A stretch of DNA of 18,258 nucleotides, from the NCBI GenBank assembly GCA_905210875.1, contig CAJLYN010000018.1, positions 1 through 18,258 of the forward strand, written 5' to 3'. This document shows positions 12,971 through 18,258 of this stretch, piece after piece. The notes under the pieces are model-generated. The model saw only the letters and a program-made list of their open reading frames with translations, was not told the DNA's origin and made no database searches. The stretch is from an uncultured Bacteroides sp. GTDB lineage: Bacteria; Bacteroidota; Bacteroidia; Bacteroidales; UBA11471. Position 1 is the first letter of the stretch, and every line of letters begins with the position of its first letter. A program made the position numbers and the translations under genes.

Positions 12971-14992
12971 ATGCTCAATCTGGTAAAAAACGATCCGTGG
13001 CTTGAACCTTTTTCTTCCACCATCGAACACCGGCACCAACTGGCCATAGATAAAGAAAAAGAGCTTTGTGGCCCCAAGGGTTCACTCTCCGACTTTGCCG
13101 ACGGATACCTCTACTTCGGCCTGCACCGCAATGAAAAGGGAGAATGGATTATTCGCGAATGGGCCCCCCACGCCACAGGCATCTATCTCATAGGTGATTT
13201 TTCTGATTGGAAAGAGCTACCGGCCTTCCGCTTCAAGTCACTTCCAAACGGCGTGTGGGAAATAAAGCTCAAACCCAATAGACTCAACCACCTCGACCTC
13301 TACAAACTGTCGATGCACTGGAACGGCGGACAGGGCGAACGCGTACCTGCCTGGGCCACCCGCGTCGTTCAGGACGAGACCACCAAAATCTTCTCGGCCC
13401 AGGTGTGGGCCCCGGAGAAACCTTACAAATTCAAGAAACGCAGCTTCAAGCCCGATACCTCTCCACTACTCATCTACGAATGCCACATAGGCATGGCGCA
13501 AGAAGATGAACGCATAGGAACCTATGACGAATTCAGAGAAAACATATTGCCGCGCATTATCGGCGATGGCTACAACGCCATACAGATAATGGCCATACAG
13601 GAACACCCCTATTACGGCTCCTTCGGCTACCATGTGTCGAGCTTCTTCGCCCCCTCATCACGGTTTGGCACCCCCGACGAGCTGAAACACCTTATAGACG
13701 AAGCTCACCGCAACGGTATTGCCGTCATCATGGACATCGTCCACTCCCACGCCGTGAAAAACGAAATCGAAGGGCTGGGCCGTTTCGACGGAAGCCCCGA
13801 CCAGTTCTTCTACGGTGACAACCGACGCGAGCACCCCGCTTGGGACTCGCTCTGCTTCGACTACGGAAAAAACGAAGTCATACACTTCCTGCTCTCCAAT
13901 TGCAAATACTGGCTCGAAGAATTCCACTTCGACGGCTTCCGTTTCGACGGAGTAACCTCCATGCTCTACTACGACCACGGACTGGGCAAAGCCTTCTGCG
14001 GTTACAGCGACTATTTTGACGGAGGCCAGGACGAAAACGCCATTACCTACCTCACACTGGCCAACCGACTCATACACGAAGTCAACCCCCACGCCATCAC
14101 CATAGCCGAAGAGATGAGCGGAATGCCCGGCCTTGCCGCCCGCATCGAAGACGGCGGCATCGGCTTTGACTACCGCATGGCCATGGGAATTCCCGATTTC
14201 TGGATAAAGACCATCAAGGAAAAGAAAGACGAAGATTGGCACCCGTCAGGCATCTTCTGGGAACTCACCAACCGCCGTGCCGACGAAAAAACCATCAATT
14301 ACGCCGAGAGTCACGACCAGGCCCTCGTCGGCGACAAGACCATCATCTTCCGCCTCATCGATGCCGAAATGTATTGGCACATGATGAAAAACGATACCAA
14401 CAGTATGGCCGTAGATCGCGGAATGGCTCTTCACAAGATGATACGACTGGTTACCCTCACAACACTCAACGGCGGCTATCTCAACTTCATGGGCAACGAA
14501 TTTGGCCACCCCGAATGGATTGATTTCCCCCGCGAAGGGAATGGCTGGGCTTACAAATATGCCCGCCGACAATGGAGCCTTGTCGACCGCAAAGACTTGA
14601 AATATGGATACCTCGGAGCCTTTGACAAAGCCATGATACACCTAGTAAAAAGCGTGCGGCACTTTGAAAAGACACCTATCGTAAAACTGTGGGACAGTGG
14701 TGAAGACCAAATCCTGGCATTTATGCGCAAAGACCTCATCTTCATATTCAATTTCAGCCCTACCCATTCCTACGAAGGTTACGGCATATTGGCCCCACAA
14801 GGGTGTTATAAGTGCATTCTCGACAGCGATCAATCACAATTTGGCGGTTACAACCGCATCAATCAAGAAGTAGAGCACTTTACGCAACCCGACCCCCTCT
14901 ACAAGAAAGAGAAAAAAGAGTGGCTGCTCCTCTATCTGCCCGCACGCACGGCCATGGTACTACAAAAGCAAAAGACATGCAAGAGCAAATAA
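12971..14992 (+). CDS. glgB: 1,4-alpha-glucan branching enzyme, eukaryote-like GH13_8 type
   Basis: A 673-residue glycogen branching enzyme, which cuts an alpha-1,4 chain and re-attaches it by an alpha-1,6 bond in the cytoplasm. An N-terminal CBM48-like domain (REWAPHATGIYLIGDFSDW, residues about 55-140) precedes the GH13 barrel. Conserved regions are DIVHSH (from residue 255), GFRFD326GVTSM (nucleophile Asp326), IAE380EMSGMP (acid Glu380) and YAESHD449QALVGDKT (Asp449). Long stretches such as MGNEFGHPEWIDFPR and YARRQWSL closely follow the human enzyme, the normal situation in Bacteroidales, which use the GH13_8 form. The frame is open from 12917, but the ATG there lies in the terminator loop of the previous gene; MLNLVKND at 12971 is the start. 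No other glycogen genes are in the window. An inverted repeat follows 15 bases after the stop. Confidence 0.96.
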   Translation: MLNLVKNDPWLEPFSSTIEHRHQLAIDKEKELCGPKGSLSDFADGYLYFGLHRNEKGEWIIREWAPHATGIYLIGDFSDWKELPAFRFKSLPNGVWEIKLKPNRLNHLDLYKLSMHWNGGQGERVPAWATRVVQDETTKIFSAQVWAPEKPYKFKKRSFKPDTSPLLIYECHIGMAQEDERIGTYDEFRENILPRIIGDGYNAIQIMAIQEHPYYGSFGYHVSSFFAPSSRFGTPDELKHLIDEAHRNGIAVIMDIVHSHAVKNEIEGLGRFDGSPDQFFYGDNRREHPAWDSLCFDYGKNEVIHFLLSNCKYWLEEFHFDGFRFDGVTSMLYYDHGLGKAFCGYSDYFDGGQDENAITYLTLANRLIHEVNPHAITIAEEMSGMPGLAARIEDGGIGFDYRMAMGIPDFWIKTIKEKKDEDWHPSGIFWELTNRRADEKTINYAESHDQALVGDKTIIFRLIDAEMYWHMMKNDTNSMAVDRGMALHKMIRLVTLTTLNGGYLNFMGNEFGHPEWIDFPREGNGWAYKYARRQWSLVDRKDLKYGYLGAFDKAMIHLVKSVRHFEKTPIVKLWDSGEDQILAFMRKDLIFIFNFSPTHSYEGYGILAPQGCYKCILDSDQSQFGGYNRINQEVEHFTQPDPLYKKEKKEWLLLYLPARTAMVLQKQKTCKSK

Positions 14993-15007
14993 CAAACGAC
15001 TTTCAAT

Positions 15008-15054
15008 CGTGTGCGGACACGAAATACAAAAAACGCAAGTCGTGTTCGCACACG
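15008..15054. repeat. 15-bp inverted repeat made of two operator-like palindromes after glgB
   Basis: CGTGTGCGGACACGA (15008-15022) pairs with TCGTGTTCGCACACG (15040-15054) over all 15 positions with one G-T pair and a 17-base loop. It could be the glgB terminator, but only three T follow. Each arm is also by itself a GTGT-N4-ACAC palindrome with a central CG, and a third copy stands at 15363, which favours protein binding sites. The two centres are 33 bp apart, about three helical turns. Confidence 0.5.
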
Positions 15055-15171
15055 TTTAAAAAAAATATATTTTGTGTCATAAAATAGCTTAAACAGCTAT
15101 ACATCAGAGATATAGAGGTTAATGAGTGTATTTGTTGCACTCATAATGTGTTGTAAAACATATAATAAAGA

Positions 15172-15203
15172 TTTGATCATGTAAAAAAAAAGGCCCACCT
15201 TTG
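15172..15203 (+). promoter_or_regulatory. Possible promoter in the glgB-cls intergenic region
   Basis: TTTG (15172-15175) is followed after 20 bases by CACCTTTG (15196-15203), one mismatch from TAnnTTTG. This is the canonical Bacteroidetes -33/-7 spacing. It predicts a start near 15210, with no coding frame downstream before a terminator. Confidence 0.4.
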
Positions 15204-15207
15204 TCCC

Positions 15208-15305
15208 TGTAACCTATAACAATCTTTTTTACCTTAAAAAATTAATACCTATTGAAAACCTAATAAAGAAGGAGCTTTTGTGAAAAAGCCCCTTTTTGTT
15301 TTATT
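15208..15305 (+). ncRNA. Candidate small RNA, about 90 bases
   Basis: A promoter-like pair upstream and a strong intrinsic terminator bound an AT-rich stretch with no usable reading frame. Within it ACCTAT occurs twice (from 15212 and from 15247), giving single-stranded, pyrimidine- and A-rich segments. No known RNA family is recognised. The limits are set by the predicted start and the end of the T-run, so they are approximate. The segment could instead be the 3' end of a longer transcript from glgB. Confidence 0.35.
15269..15305 (+). terminator. Strong Rho-independent terminator upstream of cls
   Basis: AAGGAGCTTTT (15269-15279) pairs with AAAAGCCCCTT (15284-15294) with one A-C mismatch and a GTGA tetraloop. 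The T-rich tail TTT-G-TTTTATTAT follows. It ends either a glgB readthrough transcript or the candidate small RNA. Confidence 0.8.
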
Positions 15306-15362
15306 ATAGCATACTGATAATCTGAATTTTAATAAATAAATCACTTTTACACAAATGAACCC

Positions 15363-15374
15363 GTGTGCGCACAC
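15363..15374. promoter_or_regulatory. Operator-like palindrome GTGTGCGCACAC upstream of cls
   Basis: A perfect 12-bp palindrome with a central CG, matching both arms of the 15008-15054 repeat (shared form CGTGTGCGNACACRA over 15 bases). It lies 79 bases before the cls -7 element. LacI-family operators have this even-length form with central CpG, but no regulator gene is in the window. Confidence 0.45.
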
Positions 15375-15453
15375 AAGCCAACGAAAAAGAATTTGAATCG
15401 GTGGCATCTCCTAAAAAAAATGCCACAATCTCGTTTTTTACAAAAAAAAACCG

Positions 15454-15461
15454 TATCTTAG
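15454..15461 (+). promoter_or_regulatory. Probable -7 promoter element for cls
   Basis: TATCTTAG differs from TAnnTTTG at one base and is followed by C, as is common. It lies 35 bases before the cls ATG. A T-run near 15434 stands roughly where -33 is expected. Confidence 0.5.
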
Positions 15462-15496
15462 CACATATTATACATTCACCGGTATAAAACAGGATT

Positions 15497-16948
15497 ATGT
15501 TCGGAACATTCAGCTACCCCTGGAGCGACTGGTTATACCTGGGCATATATACGGGGTTTATACTGACGATTATCTTTACCACCATCGTCATCGTACTCGA
15601 AAACCGCAATCCCGTGAAAAGCCTCGCTTGGATTGTCGTGCTGGTATTTCTTCCCATCGGTGGTTTCATACTCTACCTCTTCTTCGGACAGCAATATCGC
15701 CACACGCGCATGATATCGAAGCGCAAAAGGCGTATTCTCCAAAAAATGTCGGGCAATACGGCCCATATAAGCGTGTCCGAACCCGGAAACAGGCTATCGC
15801 CCGAGAGTCTGCAACAAATCAAGCTAGGGTACCAACTGGGTGGAACACAACTTTTCGTCCATAACCATATAGAAATCTTTACCGACGGAGAGAGCAAATT
15901 CAAGGCTCTGATAGAAGACTTGAATCGCGCCGAGACCTTCATTCATCTGCAATACTACATTTTCGACAACGATACCCTGGGGAGGACCATAAAAAAGATA
16001 CTCATAGAAAAAGCCCGACAAGGCGTAAAAGTGCGCGTACTTTACGACGATGTGGGCTGTTGGAAGGTGAGGTCACGATTTTTCAGAGAGATGCGCAAAG
16101 CCGGAATTGAAATACGGCCGTTTTTCAAAGTATCATTTCCACAACTGGCCAACAAACTCAATTACCGGAACCACCGGAAAGTAGCCATCATCGATGGGAA
16201 AACAGGATACATCGGTGGCATGAACATCGCCGACCGATACTGTGACGGACTCTCCTGGGGCATCTGGCGCGATACACATGCTCGCATCAAAGGGCCTGCC
16301 GTCTATGGGCTGCAATCGGCATTCTCCATCGATTGGAGTTTCACCACACGGGAATTTCTCTCCGAGGCCCGCTACTACCCCCCTGTCGAAGAAACAGGCA
16401 ACACCGACATACAGATACTCACCAGTGGACCGCTGGGCGAATGGAAAGAAATCGCCATCTCGTTTCTGAAAGCCATCGCCAATGCTCGGGAATGCATTTA
16501 CATACAGACCCCCTACTTTCTTCCCACCGACAGCCTACTCAAAGCCCTGCAAGCCGCCGCACTCGCCAAAGTCGACGTGCGCCTGATGATACCCAGCCAC
16601 AGCGACTCCCGACTGCTGCAATATGCCTCGCAATCATACCTGAAAGACATTTTACGTGCCGGCATAAAAGTATACTTCTACCAAGGCGGATTTCTTCATG
16701 CCAAGAGCCTGATTATAGACAATGAATTTTCAAGTATAGGATCCACCAACTTCGATTTCCGGAGCTTCGACCACAACTTCGAAATAAACGCCTTTATGTA
16801 CAACACCGACACCAATGCCATGATGAAAAAGATATTCATCAACGACATGCGTCAGTGCCGGCGCATCACCTTGAGCCGATGGAAACGGCGTCCCCTCACA
16901 ACCAAGGTAGCCGAATCGTTTGCCCGACTCATGAGCCCGATACTCTGA
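15497..16948 (+). CDS. cls: Cardiolipin synthase (phospholipase D family)
   Basis: A 483-residue membrane enzyme that joins two phosphatidylglycerol molecules to make cardiolipin. Two N-terminal membrane helices (about residues 12-33 and 40-60) with the short basic loop between them are the usual Cls anchor. Two HKD motifs form the active site: H226RK228VAIID233 followed by GKTGYIGGMN, and H401AK403SLIID408 followed by SSIGSTNFDFRS. Length is typical (about 480). The start at 15497 is supported by a promoter 35 bases upstream and by direct entry into the first helix. It is followed after 51 A-rich bases by a dehydrogenase-like gene, perhaps in the same transcript. The long upstream region carries one copy of an operator-like palindrome. 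Confidence 0.95.
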   Translation: MFGTFSYPWSDWLYLGIYTGFILTIIFTTIVIVLENRNPVKSLAWIVVLVFLPIGGFILYLFFGQQYRHTRMISKRKRRILQKMSGNTAHISVSEPGNRLSPESLQQIKLGYQLGGTQLFVHNHIEIFTDGESKFKALIEDLNRAETFIHLQYYIFDNDTLGRTIKKILIEKARQGVKVRVLYDDVGCWKVRSRFFREMRKAGIEIRPFFKVSFPQLANKLNYRNHRKVAIIDGKTGYIGGMNIADRYCDGLSWGIWRDTHARIKGPAVYGLQSAFSIDWSFTTREFLSEARYYPPVEETGNTDIQILTSGPLGEWKEIAISFLKAIANARECIYIQTPYFLPTDSLLKALQAAALAKVDVRLMIPSHSDSRLLQYASQSYLKDILRAGIKVYFYQGGFLHAKSLIIDNEFSSIGSTNFDFRSFDHNFEINAFMYNTDTNAMMKKIFINDMRQCRRITLSRWKRRPLTTKVAESFARLMSPIL

Positions 16949-16999
16949 ACAAGTATCACAAACAAAAAAAAGATTATCACAGAAACAACAAAAAGAAAG

Positions 17000-17884
17000 A
17001 TGTTTACCAAACTTGTCGCCATAGAACCCGTAAGCCTCATACCTTCGGCCGAAGAGGCCCTCCACCACTATGCACGCGAAGTCGTACTCTACCCCGACAT
17101 ACCCAAGGACAACAAAGAAATCGTCCGGCGCATAGGCGATGCCGACGCCGTGCTGTTAAGCTATACCTCGGCCATAGACCGCACCGTCATGGAACAATGT
17201 CCCGCCATCAGGTACATCGGAATGTGCTGCTCGCTCTACTCACCCGAGAGCGCCAACGTCGACATACACTACGCCCGGGAACGGGGCATCACGGTAACCG
17301 GCATACGAGACTACGGCGACGAAGGCGTTGTCGAATATGTCATCAGCGAGCTGGTGCGCTGCCTGCATGGCTTCGGCCAACCTGCGTGGAACGGAAAACC
17401 GCAGGAAATCACCGGGCTCAAAGTGGGAATCATCGGTCTGGGAAAATCGGGCGGCATGATAGCCGACGCCCTGAAATTTTTCGGTGCAGACATCGCCTAC
17501 TTCGCCCGCAGCGAAAAAACCAACGCCCGCGCAAAAGGCTATACCTTCTGTCCACTGGACAAGCTGCTGACAGAGAGCGAAGTCGTGTGCTGTTGCCTGA
17601 ACAAAAACACCGTACTACTGCACGAAAACGAATTCAAGGCTCTCGGTAGCCACAAGATTCTCTTCAACACCGGACTCTCTCCGGCCTGGGACGAAACCCC
17701 TTTCCTGAAATGGATTACCGGCGACAACCTCTGCTACTGCGACACCGTGGGGGCGCTGGGTGGCACACACCTGCTGGATCACCCGCACATTCACTGCATA
17801 CAGGTATCGACAGGACGCACCCGACAAGCATTTGTCCGACTGAGCGAGAAAGTCTTGGCCAACCTGTCAGAATACAACCGGTGA
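17000..17884 (+). CDS. D-isomer-specific 2-hydroxyacid dehydrogenase-like protein, catalytic residues apparently lost
   Basis: A 294-residue protein of the D-2-hydroxyacid dehydrogenase superfamily. A Rossmann nucleotide site is clear (VGIIGLGKSGG, with GxGxxG at 146-151), and FARSEK after the second strand may favour NADP. The usual catalytic signals are absent. Where the family has N-x-x-R-G this protein has N223TGLS, so Leu226 replaces the substrate Arg. The LDVFxxEP Glu motif is replaced by CDTVGALGG, and the TPH histidine aligns with IQV (Val269). NAD(P) binding may remain while the classic reaction is unlikely, or catalysis uses other residues such as His263 or His265. It lies 51 bases after cls, and its 3' end overlaps the convergent gene by 18 bases. 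Family is fairly sure, function is not. Confidence 0.75.
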   Translation: MFTKLVAIEPVSLIPSAEEALHHYAREVVLYPDIPKDNKEIVRRIGDADAVLLSYTSAIDRTVMEQCPAIRYIGMCCSLYSPESANVDIHYARERGITVTGIRDYGDEGVVEYVISELVRCLHGFGQPAWNGKPQEITGLKVGIIGLGKSGGMIADALKFFGADIAYFARSEKTNARAKGYTFCPLDKLLTESEVVCCCLNKNTVLLHENEFKALGSHKILFNTGLSPAWDETPFLKWITGDNLCYCDTVGALGGTHLLDHPHIHCIQVSTGRTRQAFVRLSEKVLANLSEYNR

Positions 17885-18258
17885 TACCATATTGAGCAAC
17901 GTACTCACCACCGACCAGCCGGCAATCTCGGCCGTTGCACTGTACACGTCGACCACGGCCCGCACCTGCTCGTTTACAATCTCTACCCGCTGGGTATCGC
18001 CCTTGAATCCGGGAGTAGAACGTATCGTTACCTGCATCGCCTCAGGGCCGACCGAGGCCCGCGAAGCCGCCACGGTAACATTTACCTTCGTGGGGAAAAG
18101 CCGTATCGCCTCGGCGGCACTGCCCGCAAAGACCTCTCGTTGCTCATGCTGCAAGTCATCGGTATAAACAGGCGTTCCTTTCAAGGCATCGGGTCCCTTC
18201 TCATTAAAAAAGCGGGCCGTTGCTCCCCCCATAAGGGTTGCCGTACGCAGCACATCAA
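17867..18258 (-). CDS. Aspartate-dehydrogenase-like (DUF108) protein, C-terminal part only
   Basis: The frame is open through the right window edge, so about 130 C-terminal residues are seen and the N-terminal Rossmann domain is missing. FAGSAAEAIRLFPTKVNVTVAASRASVG is characteristic of the C-terminal domain of L-aspartate dehydrogenase (NadX), which oxidises aspartate to iminoaspartate for NAD synthesis. Two expected features differ. The N-x-H motif carrying the catalytic His reads GDTQRVEI, giving Gln for His, and the NPxTS segment reads VYSATAEIAG. A related but different activity is therefore possible. The last 18 bases overlap the end of the convergent dehydrogenase-like gene on the plus strand, with no room for a terminator between them. 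Confidence 0.6.
   Translation of the reverse strand, partial: DVLRTATLMGGATARFFNEKGPDALKGTPVYTDDLQHEQREVFAGSAAEAIRLFPTKVNVTVAASRASVGPEAMQVTIRSTPGFKGDTQRVEIVNEQVRAVVDVYSATAEIAGWSVVSTLLNMVSPVVF

Noticed and set aside
15122..15184. 20-residue reading frame MSVFVALIMCCKTYNKDLIM in the glgB-cls gap
   Set aside because: Too short to rise above chance, with no ribosome-binding signal or family; a 7-bp hairpin (15122-15128/15138-15144) covers its start codon.
15401..15426. GTGGCAT/ATGCCAC hairpin upstream of cls as a terminator or riboswitch
   Set aside because: Seven base pairs with a 12-base A-rich loop and no T-run directly after it; no known riboswitch features.
16949..16999. A-rich imperfect repeat (TATCACA followed by A/C-rich tract, twice) between cls and the next gene
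   Set aside because: Low-complexity spacer with only loose repeat similarity; no dyad or promoter consensus.
1..18258. Mobile elements, CRISPR arrays, tRNA or rRNA genes, defence systems
   Set aside because: No transposase, integrase, direct-repeat array, cloverleaf or rRNA-like sequence was recognised on either strand.

Overview
The window looks like a chromosomal segment of a Bacteroidales gut-type bacterium. The evidence is several promoters of the Bacteroidetes form (TAnnTTTG at about -7), a DUF4369/thioredoxin lipoprotein pair, a TonB-dependent receptor with an N-terminal carboxypeptidase-like domain, a glycogen branching enzyme of the eukaryote-like GH13_8 type, and GC-rich third codon positions. 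A Barnesiella-like or Parabacteroides-like genus is possible, but I cannot fix it from sequence alone. No rRNA, tRNA, insertion sequence, prophage or CRISPR array is visible.

Layout. Bases 1-3139 (+) hold the 3' part of thiL (thiamine-phosphate kinase) and two tandem paralogous thioredoxin-like lipoproteins. Next is a small four-helix membrane protein (3225-3599, +), which starts directly behind two palindromes. On the minus strand, 8798-3730 is a three-gene unit: TonB-dependent receptor, beta-helix lipoprotein with a predicted surface-export signal, and purple-acid-phosphatase-like phosphoesterase. It is preceded by a promoter and six 11-bp-phased TTGTAAC-like repeats that look like a PhoB box. 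Upstream on the same strand are a WalJ/YycJ-like MBL-fold hydrolase and an RsmI-like methyltransferase. The latter diverges from an RsmF-like rRNA cytosine methyltransferase, with the two -7 elements almost touching. The plus strand continues with a YhcH/NanQ-family protein, glgB, a 504-bp intergenic region, cardiolipin synthase and a 2-hydroxyacid-dehydrogenase-like protein. The last converges on the 3' part of an aspartate-dehydrogenase-like gene that leaves the window.

Most of the window is housekeeping: thiamine, rRNA modification, glycogen and membrane lipids. Two parts stand out. First, the 3730-8910 locus reads as a phosphate-starvation-controlled outer-membrane system for scavenging a phosphorylated compound. 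It has a receptor without a SusD partner, a surface beta-helix lipoprotein that might take the SusD role, and a phosphatase to release phosphate. Second, the intergenic region 14993-15496 holds three copies of a GTGT-GCGN-ACAC palindrome with a central CpG, as LacI-family operators have, plus a promoter and a strong terminator about 90 bases apart that could make a small RNA.

Two proteins at the right end (17000-17884 and 17867-18258) belong to recognisable dehydrogenase families but lack the usual catalytic residues. All functions are inferred from motif and family recognition by eye; no database search was run.
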